DNA from: Streptomyces durmitorensis
GTDB taxonomy: Bacteria; Actinomycetota; Actinomycetes; Streptomycetales; Streptomycetaceae
Direction of reading: 5' to 3'
Length of the DNA: 64,000 nucleotides
Assembly: GCF_023498005.1 (NCBI RefSeq)
Contig: NZ_CP097289.1
Span: 8,060,001 to 8,124,000, forward strand
Of this stretch, positions 8,739 through 17,377 are shown piece by piece. The notes beneath the pieces are model-generated. The model was given only the letters and a program-made list of their open reading frames with translations, did not search any database and was not told where the DNA came from. Made by a program: the position numbers and the translations under genes. Numbering within the stretch: position 1 is the stretch's first letter; every line of letters starts with the position of its first letter.

Positions 8739-9215
8739 TCACATCCGCTTCGCCCCGGCCTTGATGGCCTCGCGGATCCGGGTGTACGTACCGCACCGGC
8801 AGATGTTGCGGATCTCGTCCAGGTCGCCGTCGCTGATCTCACGACCAGCGGCGGCGGCCTGCCGTACTGTGGCGACGGCGGCCATGATCTGGCCCGGCTG
8901 GCAGTACCCGCACTGCGAGACGTCCAGCTCGAGCCAGGCCTCCTGCATCGGGTGCAGCTCCTTGCCGACGGTGCCGGGCAGGCCCTCGATGGTGGTGACC
9001 TCGTCGTCGGTGCCGATCTTCGACACCGGCACCGAACAGGGGTTGAACGCCTTGCCGTTGATGTGCGACGTACAGGCCTGGCAGACGCCGAGACCGCAGC
9101 CGTACTTCGGCCCGGTCACGCCGAGCAGGTCACGCAGGACCCACAGGAGGCGTACGTCGTCCTCGGCCTCGACGGTGATCTGCTCGCCGTTGAGCTTGAA
9201 GGTGTGGCTTGGCAC
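8739..9215 (-). CDS. [2Fe-2S] small subunit of a molybdenum hydroxylase (IorA-like)
   Basis: A 158-aa electron-transfer subunit with a plant-type ferredoxin domain first (YGCGLGVCQACTSHINGK) and the all-alpha [2Fe-2S] domain second (DVSQCGYCQPGQIMA, IRNICRCGTYTRIREA). This is the two-subunit arrangement of isoquinoline 1-oxidoreductase-type aldehyde/heterocycle hydroxylases. The GTG at 9215 is chosen because GAGGAG lies 6 bases upstream. It follows the large subunit gene by 46 bp, a gap occupied by a duplicated 18-mer. Electrons would flow from the Mo centre through these clusters to an unknown acceptor. Confidence 0.9.
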   Translation of the reverse strand: MPSHTFKLNGEQITVEAEDDVRLLWVLRDLLGVTGPKYGCGLGVCQACTSHINGKAFNPCSVPVSKIGTDDEVTTIEGLPGTVGKELHPMQEAWLELDVSQCGYCQPGQIMAAVATVRQAAAAGREISDGDLDEIRNICRCGTYTRIREAIKAGAKRM

Positions 9216-9230
9216 GGAAGGCTCCTCAGA

Positions 9231-9266
9231 AGGCGCGGGCGAGTCAGTAGGCGCGGGCGAGTCAGT
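9231..9266. repeat. 18-bp perfect tandem duplication overlapping a stop codon
   Basis: AGGCGCGGGCGAGTCAGT occurs twice in a row (9231-9248 and 9249-9266). The second copy contains the stop codon of the large subunit gene (complement of TCA at 9262-9264). Confidence 0.95.
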
Positions 9267-11586
9267 AAGCACGGTCGAGACCGTCGGTCGGGGACTGCGG
9301 CGTGGACGGTTCGAGCGGCAGCGGCTCGAAGGAGAGCGTCCCGTGGTTGATCGGGAAGCTGGTCGGCATCGTCCCCGTGGCGCGCGCGTAGGCGCAGGCG
9401 ATCGCGCCGAAGGCGGGCGCGACCCCCAACTCGCCTACCCCGGCAGGCTTTCCGGTGGTCGTCCCCATCACGACGACGTCCAGTTCGGGCGGGGTGTTCC
9501 ACTGCCGCGTGTAGAAGTAGTTGTCCCAGCTTCCCTCCAGCGGGATGCCGTCCTTGATGTGCAGGCTGGAGGTGAGCGCCATGGCGATGGCGTCGTTCAT
9601 CCCGCCCATCATCTGGGCCTCGATGCCGCGGGGGTTGATGGCGAAGCCCGCGTCCACGACCATCAGCGCCTTCGTGACGCGAGGCCCGGTGACTCCGTCC
9701 CTGACCTCGCGGTTCACCGTCTCGGGGCGGCAGTCGATCTCGACGAGCGAGGCGACCGCTCCCCGGTACTCGGCGTGCAGCGCGATCCCCTGCGCGACGC
9801 CCGAGGGCAGCGCCCTGCCCCACTCGCCGACCTCGGCAGCCTTGTCCAGGACGGCGCGCAGCCGCTTGTCCTTGACGAACTCGCGGCGGAACTCCACCGG
9901 GTCCTTGCCCATCTTCTCCGCGAGCCGGTCGACGACGAGCTCCCGCGCACACGCCACGTTCGGCGAGTAGATGTTGCGCATGCTGCCCGTGTTGAACTTC
10001 AGCGGCACCTCGTTCAGGAGCTGCGTGGTGGCGCCGAAGTGGTAGGGCGAGGACTGCGTGAGCTGGAAGATGGTCTGGGCGAACGTCGGATTGCCCACCA
10101 CGGGCAGCTTCGCGGCCGTCGACGTGAGCACCTCGCCGAGGCCGTGGCCGAAGTCCGTCCGTGAACTGGTGTGCCGCTGCTCATAGCTGAGGACATTGCC
10201 GAGGGCGTAGGTGGCGCGGACCCGCGAGATGCACATGGGGTGGGTGCGGCCCTGCCGGAAGTTGTCCGTACGGGACCACGAGAGCTTGACCGGCTTGCCC
10301 ATCTTCTGCGAGATCTCGGCGGCTTCGGCGGCCACGTCGTGGAAGAGATGCCGCCCGAACGAACCGCCGCCCTCCACCACATGCACGGTCACGGCCCGCT
10401 GGGGCAGGCCGAGTTGAGTGGCGATCTCGCGCTGCGCCACGATCGGCACCTTGAGGCTCGACCAGATCTCGGCCCGGTCGGAGCGCACGTCGGCGATCGC
10501 GTTGTCCGGCTCAAGGGGGCTGTTGCTGGCGAACGCGAAGGTGAACTCGGCCTCGACCTTCTTCGTCAGGAGCGGGGGCACGACGAGAGGCAGCGCGGCC
10601 TTCCTCAGCTTGGCCAGGACGGTGGCGTCCGACTCCTTGTCCACCGTGCCGGGGCCCCAGTTCACCTCCAGCGCCCGGAGCGCGTCGATGCACTGGCCGA
10701 ACGTCTCGCCCCGGACCGCCACCCCGTGCCTGACGGTCGCGACATCGGTGATGCCCGGCATGGCGCGCACCGCCTCGGCGTTGGCGACGGAGACGACGGT
10801 GCCGTTGATCGTCGGCGGCCTGCGCACCATCGTCGGCTTGGCGTCGGGGACTTGAAGGTCCATGCCGAACGTCTTGCGGCCGGTCACGGCGGCCAGCGCG
10901 TCGACACGGCTCTGCGGGGTGCCGATGACGGTGAACTCCGACGGCTCCTTCAGCCGCGCCGACGCCGCCACGACATGGGCGCTGGCCGCGGCCTTGGCGA
11001 GCGAGCCGTACGTGGCGCTCTTCGCGGAGCCGTACGAGATGACGCCGTCCTTGGTGGACAACTCGGACGCGGCGACGCCCCACTGCTCGGCGGCCGTCGA
11101 GACGAGGCGTTGCCGGGCGACGGCCGCCGCGACGCGCACGGGGCGGTAGATGCTGCGCATCGAGTTCGAGCCGCCGGTCAGCTGATTCATCATCAACTCA
11201 GGCCGTGCGTCGGCCAGTGTGACCTTGATCTTGGCGAGCGGCAGGTCCATCTCCTCGGCGATCATCATCGCGACCGCCGTGGTCATGCCCTGGCCCACCT
11301 CCGCGCGGGGCACCGCGAACGACGCGGTGCCGTCCGCGTGCACCTGGACGGAGATCAGGCCCGATGTCGGCGCCGCCGCCAGGTTCTGCAGGTCGCCCAG
11401 ATCGAGCAGGTTCTCGGGCTGCGGAGGCGACGGCACGACGGCCTCGGCCGACTCCCCGCCGGCCGAGTCGACGCCGAGCCGTACGCCGACGGCCAGTGTC
11501 GGCGCCGCGAGCAGATATGCGAGAACCCTGCGGCGGCCCGGCTCCTCGGGCTCGCCCTCCTGTGCCCAGCGGCGCTGTTCTGCCAT
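9262..11586 (-). CDS. Molybdopterin-binding large subunit of a molybdenum hydroxylase (IorB-like)
   Basis: A 774-aa single-chain molybdopterin subunit. The N-terminus carries GRRRVLAYLLAAPTLAVG, a twin-arginine-like signal common in IorB-type proteins, so the complex may be exported. Conserved pieces include AEVGQGMTTAVAMMIAEEMD, VEGGGSFGRH and the catalytic glutamate (about E719) in GVGELG. The partner [2Fe-2S] gene is immediately downstream. I see no FAD subunit, which fits the two-subunit isoquinoline oxidoreductase or membrane aldehyde dehydrogenase types. The substrate is not predictable. The ATG at 11586 follows GGGAGGA. Confidence 0.9.
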   Translation of the reverse strand: MAEQRRWAQEGEPEEPGRRRVLAYLLAAPTLAVGVRLGVDSAGGESAEAVVPSPPQPENLLDLGDLQNLAAAPTSGLISVQVHADGTASFAVPRAEVGQGMTTAVAMMIAEEMDLPLAKIKVTLADARPELMMNQLTGGSNSMRSIYRPVRVAAAVARQRLVSTAAEQWGVAASELSTKDGVISYGSAKSATYGSLAKAAASAHVVAASARLKEPSEFTVIGTPQSRVDALAAVTGRKTFGMDLQVPDAKPTMVRRPPTINGTVVSVANAEAVRAMPGITDVATVRHGVAVRGETFGQCIDALRALEVNWGPGTVDKESDATVLAKLRKAALPLVVPPLLTKKVEAEFTFAFASNSPLEPDNAIADVRSDRAEIWSSLKVPIVAQREIATQLGLPQRAVTVHVVEGGGSFGRHLFHDVAAEAAEISQKMGKPVKLSWSRTDNFRQGRTHPMCISRVRATYALGNVLSYEQRHTSSRTDFGHGLGEVLTSTAAKLPVVGNPTFAQTIFQLTQSSPYHFGATTQLLNEVPLKFNTGSMRNIYSPNVACARELVVDRLAEKMGKDPVEFRREFVKDKRLRAVLDKAAEVGEWGRALPSGVAQGIALHAEYRGAVASLVEIDCRPETVNREVRDGVTGPRVTKALMVVDAGFAINPRGIEAQMMGGMNDAIAMALTSSLHIKDGIPLEGSWDNYFYTRQWNTPPELDVVVMGTTTGKPAGVGELGVAPAFGAIACAYARATGTMPTSFPINHGTLSFEPLPLEPSTPQSPTDGLDRAY

Positions 11587-11724
11587 GTGTGCTCCTCCCG
11601 GGGAACGCGAACGACCTGGACGGTGGCGTTGCGTTGATCAACCGCGCAGCTTATGGCGCGGTAGCCGAGAGGAGCACAGGGAGGGCGGAAACTGCACAGG
11701 GCCGCCACAGCCAGTGGCCGGGAT

Positions 11725-13068
11725 TCAGCCCAGCGGCACGTCGAGCCGCGCCTTGCGGTGGCTGAACGTGGCGATGGAGTGCGGGCCGTGGTAGTTGCCC
11801 ACGCCGCTCTCGCCGACGCCGCCGAACGGCAGCTCGGGGACGCGGAGATGAGCCATCGGAAGGCCGAAGCCGAGCCCGCCCGACGACGTCTCCGCGGCAA
11901 GGTGCTGCCGTGTCGTCTCGTTCTCGGTGAAGCCGTAGAGGGCGAGCGGCTTGTCGCGGTCGTTGATGAAGGCGATGGCCTCGTCGAGGCCGTCGACATT
12001 CACGATCGGCAGTACGGGACCGAAGATCTCCTCCTGCATCACGGGCTCGTCGGGCTTCACGTCCGTGAGCACGGTCGGCGCGATGTAGACGTCGTCGCGG
12101 TCGCTCTGCCCGCCGAACGCGGTCGTCCCGGAGCCGAGGAGGGCGAAGACCCGGTCGAAGTGCCGTTCGTTGACGATGCGTCCGTAGGTCTGGGAGGACT
12201 TCGGGTCCGCGCCGAACACCCGCTCCACGGCCGTGCGCAGCTCCCGGGCGAGGGCGGGTGCGGTGTCCGGGTCGGTGAGGACGTAGTCGGGGGCGACGCA
12301 CGTCTGCCCGGCGTTGCGGAACTTGGCCTCGGCAAGACGCGTGGCGACGGCGGCCACGTCGACGTCCCGGTCCACGAACACCGGTGACTTGCCGCCGAGT
12401 TCGAGGGTGACCGGGGTGAGGTGCTCGGCGGCGGCGCGCATCACGATGCGGCCGACGGCGCCGTTGCCGGTGTAGAAGATGTGGTCGTAGCGCTGGGCGA
12501 GCAGCGCGGTGGTCTCCGGCACGCCGCCCTCGACGACGGCGACCGCGTCCGTGTCCAGGTACTCGGGGATCAGGCGGGCGATCAGCTCCGAGGTGGCCGG
12601 GGTGACTTCGCTCGGCTTCAGGACGGCGGTGTTGCCCGCGGCCAGCGCGCCCACCAGGGGCACGAGGAGGAGCTGCACGGGGTAGTTCCACGGCGCGATG
12701 ATCAGGACGGTGCCGAGCGGCTCGTACTGCGTGCCCGCGGTCGATCCCTCGGGCAGCCCCGCGAGGGCGCCGGGCGCGAGCGGCTGCGGGCGCAGCCACT
12801 CCTCCAGATGGGCCAGCGTGTGGTCGATCTCCCGTACGGGGAAGTCGACTTCGGCGGTGTAGGCCTCGGTGCGCGGCTTGTGCAGATCGGCGTACAGGGC
12901 GTCCGCGATGTCCTCGCGGTGCTCGGTGAACAGGGAACGCAGCTGGGTGAGCTGCTCCTCCCGCCAGGCCGGCGGCCTGGTGCGGCCGGTGGCGAAGGTG
13001 GCACGGAGCTTGGCGACGAGCGCCTCGGGGCCGACAGCTTCGGAGGCGGGCGCTTCGGGGTGGTGCAT
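11725..13068 (-). CDS. Aldehyde dehydrogenase (class 3-like)
   Basis: A 447-aa NAD(P)+-dependent aldehyde dehydrogenase. The short length, without the long N-terminus of class 1/2 enzymes, resembles class 3, coniferyl and fatty-aldehyde dehydrogenases. Visible motifs are APWNYPVQLLLVPL (cofactor site), the general base in TLELGGKSPVFV and the catalytic cysteine (residue 257) in FRNAGQTCVAPDY. PVMQEEIFGPVLPI and LPFGGVGESGVGNYHG follow. It lies downstream of a TetR and a DJ-1 gene on the same strand, so it probably removes reactive aldehydes under TetR control. Confidence 0.93.
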   Translation of the reverse strand: MHHPEAPASEAVGPEALVAKLRATFATGRTRPPAWREEQLTQLRSLFTEHREDIADALYADLHKPRTEAYTAEVDFPVREIDHTLAHLEEWLRPQPLAPGALAGLPEGSTAGTQYEPLGTVLIIAPWNYPVQLLLVPLVGALAAGNTAVLKPSEVTPATSELIARLIPEYLDTDAVAVVEGGVPETTALLAQRYDHIFYTGNGAVGRIVMRAAAEHLTPVTLELGGKSPVFVDRDVDVAAVATRLAEAKFRNAGQTCVAPDYVLTDPDTAPALARELRTAVERVFGADPKSSQTYGRIVNERHFDRVFALLGSGTTAFGGQSDRDDVYIAPTVLTDVKPDEPVMQEEIFGPVLPIVNVDGLDEAIAFINDRDKPLALYGFTENETTRQHLAAETSSGGLGFGLPMAHLRVPELPFGGVGESGVGNYHGPHSIATFSHRKARLDVPLG

Positions 13069-13107
13069 GAGGGGTCTCCTCGGGAGGTCTCAGATGAGCC
13101 GGTGCAT

Positions 13108-13147
13108 GGGGGGTGGGGGAGAGGCAGGGAGGGGGAGGGGGAGGGGG
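13108..13147 (+). repeat. G-rich tract with seven G-runs (possible G-quadruplex)
   Basis: Forty bases consist almost only of G-runs of two to six on the + strand, separated by single A, T or C bases. The tract lies in the 84-bp gap between the TetR stop (13153) and the aldehyde dehydrogenase start (13068), so it falls in the transcript leader of the dehydrogenase, where the mRNA is C-rich and the template strand G-rich. Confidence 0.7.
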
Positions 13148-13152
13148 TTCGG

Positions 13153-13728
13153 TCAGTCGGTCGCCGTGGTGATCGTGGTGACCGGCGAGCCGAGGAGGCC
13201 GGTCAGGAGCGCGTCGGTGGCCGGGCCGAAGAGTTCGCGGGCGTCGGACACGGACTCCAGGCCCATGACCAGGGCGATGCAGATGTCGGCCGCTTGGGCG
13301 GGCTCCACCGATGCCGGGGTCCCCGCCTCGGTGAACAGGTCGACGAGCAGGCTCCGCAGCGATCCGGTGAAGCCGTGGCAGATGTCGCCGAAGAGGCGGG
13401 CCTTGGCATCGAGGAGCTCGGCGGAGTGCGGCGAGTCCCCGGCGAGGCGCAGGACCAGGTCGAGCTTGGCGGCGAGGACACCGCGGATGCGCTCCGCGCT
13501 GGGGGCGTCACCGGCCGCCGCCTGCCGGGCCCGCGCGAGCGCCTCGGCGTGCAGGCGCTCGGCGAGCTTGCGGAAGGCGTCGTCCTTGTTGCGGACGTAC
13601 TGATAGACGGCTGACCGGGACACGCCCATGGTGGAGGCGATGTCGTCCATCGTCGTGCGCCGTACGCCATACCGCGTGAGGGAGTCGTAGGCGGCGTCGA
13701 GGACCTCGTCGAGCCGGTCGGTACCCAT
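13153..13728 (-). CDS. TetR/AcrR-family transcriptional regulator
   Basis: A 191-aa regulator with a standard N-terminal TetR domain (DAAYDSLTRYGVRRTTMDDI, then ASTMGVSRSAVYQYVRNKDD) and a helical C-terminal domain containing DICIALVMGLESVSDA. It lies 5 bp after the DJ-1 gene and upstream of the aldehyde dehydrogenase, all on the minus strand, which suggests one transcript with autoregulation. The inducer may be an aldehyde or related electrophile, inferred from the neighbours only. Confidence 0.9.
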   Translation of the reverse strand: MGTDRLDEVLDAAYDSLTRYGVRRTTMDDIASTMGVSRSAVYQYVRNKDDAFRKLAERLHAEALARARQAAAGDAPSAERIRGVLAAKLDLVLRLAGDSPHSAELLDAKARLFGDICHGFTGSLRSLLVDLFTEAGTPASVEPAQAADICIALVMGLESVSDARELFGPATDALLTGLLGSPVTTITTATD

Positions 13729-13733
13729 GAGGG

Positions 13734-14429
13734 TCAGGCCAGCTTCTTGACGAGCTCGGCCGCCAACGGGGCTGAGGACGCCGGGTTCTGACCGGTGATC
13801 AGATTGCGGTCGACGACCACCTTGGGGGCCCAGGGCTCACCTTCCTGGAAGTCGACGCCCGCCGCGACGAGCCGGTCCTGGAGCAGCCACTTGGCCTTCT
13901 CGGCGAAGCCGGACTGCGTCTCCTCGACGTTGGTGAAGCCGGTCACCTCGTACCCGGCGAACGCGTTCGAGCCGTCCTCCTTGGTGGCGGCGAGCAGCGC
14001 GGCCGGGCCGTGGCAGACGACACCGAGCGGCTTGCCGGACGTCAGGGCGGCGGTGAGGAGCCTGCCGGAATCGGCGTCGACGGCGAGGTCCTCCATGGGG
14101 CCGTGACCGCCGGGGTAGAAGACGGCGGCGTAGTCGGCGAGGTCGACCTCCGCCAGCTTGAGCGGCCGCAGGAACTCGCTGATCTCCGCGAGGGTCACGG
14201 CGACCTTGTCGGCGCCCTCCTGGCCGCCGTTGAACTCGGGCGCCAGGCTCGCCTGGTCGACGGTCGGCACGACGCCGCCCGGTGTCGCGACGACGATCTC
14301 GTGCCCTGCGGCCTTGAACGCCTCGTACGGCGCGACGGCCTCCTCGGCCCAGAAGCCGGTCGGGTGCTGGGTGCCGTCGGCCAGCGTCCAGTGGTCGGCG
14401 CCGGTCACGACGAACAGAATCTTGGCCAT
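13734..14429 (-). CDS. DJ-1/PfpI-family protein (class I glutamine amidotransferase-like)
   Basis: A 231-aa DJ-1/PfpI protein. The N-terminus ILFVVTGADHWTLADGTQHP and the nucleophile elbow GVVCHGPAALLAAT, with its cysteine, match the Hsp31/glyoxalase III-like branch, whose members detoxify methylglyoxal or repair glycated molecules. FYPGGHGPMEDLA completes the site. It starts the DJ-1/TetR/ALDH operon and is divergent from a LysR gene with about 110 bp between starts, so it is the likely LysR target. The exact activity in this branch varies. Confidence 0.9.
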   Translation of the reverse strand: MAKILFVVTGADHWTLADGTQHPTGFWAEEAVAPYEAFKAAGHEIVVATPGGVVPTVDQASLAPEFNGGQEGADKVAVTLAEISEFLRPLKLAEVDLADYAAVFYPGGHGPMEDLAVDADSGRLLTAALTSGKPLGVVCHGPAALLAATKEDGSNAFAGYEVTGFTNVEETQSGFAEKAKWLLQDRLVAAGVDFQEGEPWAPKVVVDRNLITGQNPASSAPLAAELVKKLA

Positions 14430-14533
14430 GGTGTCTCTCCGAGGCTGGAAGCTCTGACGTTCTGTGCTCAGAGCGTCAGGTGGTGCTGTCCTCGAAGGTA
14501 GGTGGGCGTACCCAACGAAATCCAATAGGCTGA

Positions 14534-14543
14534 CCCATATGGG
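14534..14543. promoter_or_regulatory. Palindrome CCCATATGGG at the LysR start
   Basis: This 10-bp perfect palindrome contains the proposed ATG of the LysR gene and lies in the divergent LysR/DJ-1 control region. It could be part of a LysR binding site, but such short palindromes also occur by chance. Confidence 0.3.
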
Positions 14544-15540
14544 AGATAGGAATTCCGATGGGTCGACGGGAATAGCTCCGGTGGCCGCACCGGAGGGTCC
14601 TGACGGGGCGGCCGTGGCGCGGAGCGCCGCCGGGGGCCCACTGGACCTGAACCTGCTGCGTACGTTTTTGGCCGTGTACCGGTCGGGTTCCTTCACCGCC
14701 GCGGCCCGTCTGCTCGGCCTCTCGCAGCCCACCGTCACCACACAGATCCGAGCCCTTGAGCGGCAGGTCGACCGGGAGCTGTTCGAGCGGCTGCCGCGCG
14801 GCGTCGCCCCGGCGCCGTACGCGGACGCGCTCGCCGCCCGCGTCGTCGATCCCCTCGACGCCCTCGCCGCGGTCACCGGGCACGGCGGCCCCTTGGACGG
14901 CGCCCCCGCGGAGCCCGTCCAGCTGGCGGGCCCGGCGGAGATGCTCTGCCACTGCGCGCTGCCCGCGCTCGCCCCGCTGATCGAGAAGGGGGTCCGGCTG
15001 CGCGTGACGACGGGCCTGACCGACCGGCTCCTGGACGGGCTGCGGGCGGGGCGGCACGACCTGGTGATCGCCACGGCCCGCCCCCGCGGGCGCTCCCTGA
15101 GCTCCGTGCCGCTGGCGGACGAGGAGTTCGTCCTGGTCGCTTCGGCTTCCTGGGCCGAGCGCATCGGCGGCGCCACGCGGATCGCCGCCGATGGGCCCGG
15201 GGTGCTGCTCGGCGTCCCGCTGATCACGTACGCCGACGACCTGCCGATCGCCCGGCGCTACTGGCGTCACGTCTTCGGCAAGCGGCTGGCCTGCGAGGCC
15301 TCCGTCACGGTCCCCGATCTGCGCGGTGTCCTTGCGGCCGTCGTCGCGGGCGCCGGATTCTCCGTGCTGCCCCGCTACCTCTGCCGCGACGCACTGGCCG
15401 CCGGCGCCCTGGTGCTCCTGCACGACCCGGAGGACGCCCCGATCAACACCGGCTACCTCGTGCAGCGCCCCGGATCAGCGGACAACCCGCACGTCGCCCT
15501 CGTACGCGACCACCTCATCCAGTCGGCCCGCGCCTGGTAG
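14539..15540 (+). CDS. LysR-family transcriptional regulator
   Basis: A 333-aa LysR protein. The winged helix reads LDLNLLRTFLAVYRSGSFTA with RLLGLSQPTVTTQIRALERQ, and the effector domain begins near residue 130. A Gly/Ala-rich stretch of about 35 residues precedes the DNA-binding domain, which is longer than usual, so the true start may be further downstream. The ATG at 14539 lacks a clear ribosome binding site and might be read leaderless. It is divergent from the DJ-1/TetR/ALDH operon and is the natural candidate for its activator. Confidence 0.88.
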   Translation: MGDRNSDGSTGIAPVAAPEGPDGAAVARSAAGGPLDLNLLRTFLAVYRSGSFTAAARLLGLSQPTVTTQIRALERQVDRELFERLPRGVAPAPYADALAARVVDPLDALAAVTGHGGPLDGAPAEPVQLAGPAEMLCHCALPALAPLIEKGVRLRVTTGLTDRLLDGLRAGRHDLVIATARPRGRSLSSVPLADEEFVLVASASWAERIGGATRIAADGPGVLLGVPLITYADDLPIARRYWRHVFGKRLACEASVTVPDLRGVLAAVVAGAGFSVLPRYLCRDALAAGALVLLHDPEDAPINTGYLVQRPGSADNPHVALVRDHLIQSARAW

Positions 15541-15553
15541 CCGCCCGCACCGG

Positions 15554-15946
15554 CTACGCGCCCGCCGCCTCCCGCGTGATCCGCTCCCACTGGGCGCCCA
15601 TGGCCTCGGCGAGCGCCTGGGCGGCCGACAGGGGGCGGACCATCACCATGAACTCGTCGATCAGTCCGTCCTCGTTCACGTGAAGGAAGTCGCAGCCGGT
15701 GATCTGCCGGTCGCCGACCCGCGCCTCGAAGACGAGCGCCGAGTCGCGCCCCGAGGCGTCGTTGATCTCGCGTACGTACCGGAAGTCCTCGAAGACCCGC
15801 GTGACGCCGCGCAGGATCGCCGCGGTCGTCGCCTTGCCCGGGTAGGGCCGGAACACCACCGGGCTGGAGAAGACCACGTCGTCGGCCAGGAGCGCCTCGA
15901 TGGCCTCGTGATCGTCGGCCTCAACGGCCTTGCGGAATGCCTGCAT
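15554..15946 (-). CDS. NTF2/SnoaL-like small protein
   Basis: A 130-aa protein of the cone-shaped NTF2-like fold (FRKAVEADDHEAIEALLADD, VVFSSPVVFRPYPGK). Family members include polyketide cyclases, isomerases and ligand-binding proteins. No catalytic assignment is possible from sequence. The ATG at 15946 is preferred over one at 15964 because GCGAGGTG precedes it. It converges with the LysR gene with 13 bp between and is divergent from PadR, which probably controls it. Confidence 0.75.
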   Translation of the reverse strand: MQAFRKAVEADDHEAIEALLADDVVFSSPVVFRPYPGKATTAAILRGVTRVFEDFRYVREINDASGRDSALVFEARVGDRQITGCDFLHVNEDGLIDEFMVMVRPLSAAQALAEAMGAQWERITREAAGA

Positions 15947-15966
15947 GCCCACACCTCGCGTCATCG

Positions 15967-15986
15967 TTGATCGTGCTTGATCGTGC
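15967..15986. repeat. Tandem 10-mer in the NTF2/PadR divergent promoter
   Basis: TTGATCGTGC is repeated directly (15967-15976, 15977-15986), followed by TGAT. It lies between the start of the NTF2-like gene and the PadR gene. It could be an operator; nothing more can be said. Confidence 0.5.
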
Positions 15987-16047
15987 TGATAGTCAATTTG
16001 TTGAGTAGGTGTGGAGGAGAGTAATCACATCGGTGTACGGTGTCCAG

Positions 16048-16623
16048 ATGTCTCTCAAGTACGCGGTGCTCGCGGCGCTCCTGGAGGGCGAGTCGTCCGG
16101 CTACGACCTGGCCAAGATCTTCGACGTGTCCGTGTCGAACTTCTGGTCCGCGACTCCCCAGCAGCTCTACCGCGAGCTGGAGCGACTCGCGGGCGACGGT
16201 CTGATCGACGCCCGCGTGGTGCAGCAGGAACGCAGGCCCAACAAGCGGATGTTCACGCTCACCGAGGCCGGCCTGCGCGACCTGCACGCCTTCGCCGCCG
16301 AGCCGCCCCGGCCCATCGCCATCCGGGACGAACTCATGGTCAAGGTGCAGGCCATGGACGGCGGCGACCCGGCGGCCACCCGCGCGCTCATCGAGGAGCG
16401 CATGGAGTGGTCGCGCGGCAAACTCGCCCGGTACGAACGGCTGCGCCTCCACCTCCTCGGTGGCCGCGACGAGGCGCGGTACCTGCGCGAGGCCGAGCGG
16501 ATCGGCCCCTACCTCACGTTGATGGCGGGCCGGTCCCTGGAGGAGTCGAACCTACGCTGGGGCGAGCGGGTCCTTGAGATCCTCGACCGACGATTCGACT
16601 ACGCCGACAAGGGCGGGATGTAG
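16048..16623 (+). CDS. PadR-family transcriptional regulator
   Basis: A 191-aa PadR protein. The N-terminal winged helix (SLKYAVLAALLEGESSGYDL, then YRELERLAGDGLIDARVV) is followed by the C-terminal dimerisation helices typical of the Vir subfamily. The ATG at 16048 starts directly at the conserved domain. It shares a 100-bp AT-richer control region with the divergent NTF2-like gene and lies 11 bp before a HAD hydrolase gene in the same direction. It probably represses the NTF2-like gene and its own operon. Confidence 0.9.
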   Translation: MSLKYAVLAALLEGESSGYDLAKIFDVSVSNFWSATPQQLYRELERLAGDGLIDARVVQQERRPNKRMFTLTEAGLRDLHAFAAEPPRPIAIRDELMVKVQAMDGGDPAATRALIEERMEWSRGKLARYERLRLHLLGGRDEARYLREAERIGPYLTLMAGRSLEESNLRWGERVLEILDRRFDYADKGGM

Positions 16624-16634
16624 AGGAGGCAGAA

Positions 16635-17297
16635 GTGGACGACGCGCCTGAGGTGCGGCCGGACGCGTCGCCGCGTGCGGTGCTCACCGACTTCGGCGGT
16701 GTGCTGACCACCAGTGTGCTCGACTCGTTCCGCTCGTACTCCGCGCGGGTGAGCGACGATCCGCTGCTGATCGAGCGGCTGTTCCGGGAGGACGCGGAGG
16801 CGTCGGCGCTCCTTGTGGAGCACGAGTGCGGGCGCATGGGCGAGGCCGAGTTCGAGCGGGGCATCGCGGGGCGGCTGCGCGAGAAGGGCGTGGAGGTGGA
16901 GGCGGCGGGCCTCGTCACCGCGATCGGGGCGGGGATGCGACCGGACGAGAAGATGCTCGGCGCGCTGAAGGGGCTGCGCGCCCAGGGCGTCCCGGTGGCG
17001 ATCGTGTCGAACGCGCTGGGCGACGACTGCTACCAGGGATACGACCTGGACGCGCTCGCGGACGTCGTCGTGATCTCCAGCGACATCGGCTCGCGCAAGC
17101 CGGGCCGCCGCATCTTCCGGACGGCCTGCGACCGCCTCGGCGTCGAACCGACCGCCTGCGTCATGATCGACGACCTGGAGCACAATCTGCGCGGGGCGGC
17201 ACGCCTCGGCATCCGGAGCCTGCACCACGTGGACAGCGACGAAACAGCCCGCGCCCTGGGGGAGTTGTTCGCCACCGGTAAGCAGGCCGGTACGTAA
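16635..17297 (+). CDS. HAD-superfamily hydrolase (subfamily IA)
   Basis: A 220-aa HAD phosphatase-like protein. Motif I is LTDFGGVLTTS, with the nucleophilic Asp followed by Gly instead of the second Asp, as in the epoxide-hydrolase N-domain-like group. Motif II is in PVAIVSNALGDD, and motifs III-IV are SRKPGRRIFRTACDRLGVEP and VMIDDLEHNLRGAARLG. The GTG at 16635 follows GAGGAGG. It is co-transcribed with PadR. The substrate is unknown. The stop codon lies in the first unit of a 12-bp triplicate repeat. Confidence 0.9.
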   Translation: MDDAPEVRPDASPRAVLTDFGGVLTTSVLDSFRSYSARVSDDPLLIERLFREDAEASALLVEHECGRMGEAEFERGIAGRLREKGVEVEAAGLVTAIGAGMRPDEKMLGALKGLRAQGVPVAIVSNALGDDCYQGYDLDALADVVVISSDIGSRKPGRRIFRTACDRLGVEPTACVMIDDLEHNLRGAARLGIRSLHHVDSDETARALGELFATGKQAGT

Positions 17298-17321
17298 GCC
17301 GGTACGTAAGCCGGTACGGAA
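17286..17321. repeat. 12-bp triplicate tandem repeat spanning a stop codon
   Basis: GCCGGTACGTAA occurs at 17286-17297 and 17298-17309, and a variant with GGAA at 17310-17321. The stop codon TAA of the HAD gene is the end of the first unit. Confidence 0.95.
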
Positions 17322-17330
17322 GTCGGCCCG

Positions 17331-17362
17331 CACGCCGGGCCCGGTGTGCCGGACCCGGCGTG
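17331..17362. terminator. Hairpin between convergent HAD and P450 genes
   Basis: CACGCCGGG pairs perfectly with CCCGGCGTG across a 14-base loop that can itself pair further. It sits between two converging genes (ends 17297 and 17378), so it may serve both directions. Confidence 0.6.
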
Positions 17363-17377
17363 AGCCGCCTGCCTTCC

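Noticed and set aside
14501..14520. GGGTAC on the minus strand upstream of the DJ-1 gene as a SigB-type promoter
   Set aside because: The best -35 candidate (GCCT) is spaced 13 bp, outside the 14-16 bp range; kept only as a weak possibility.
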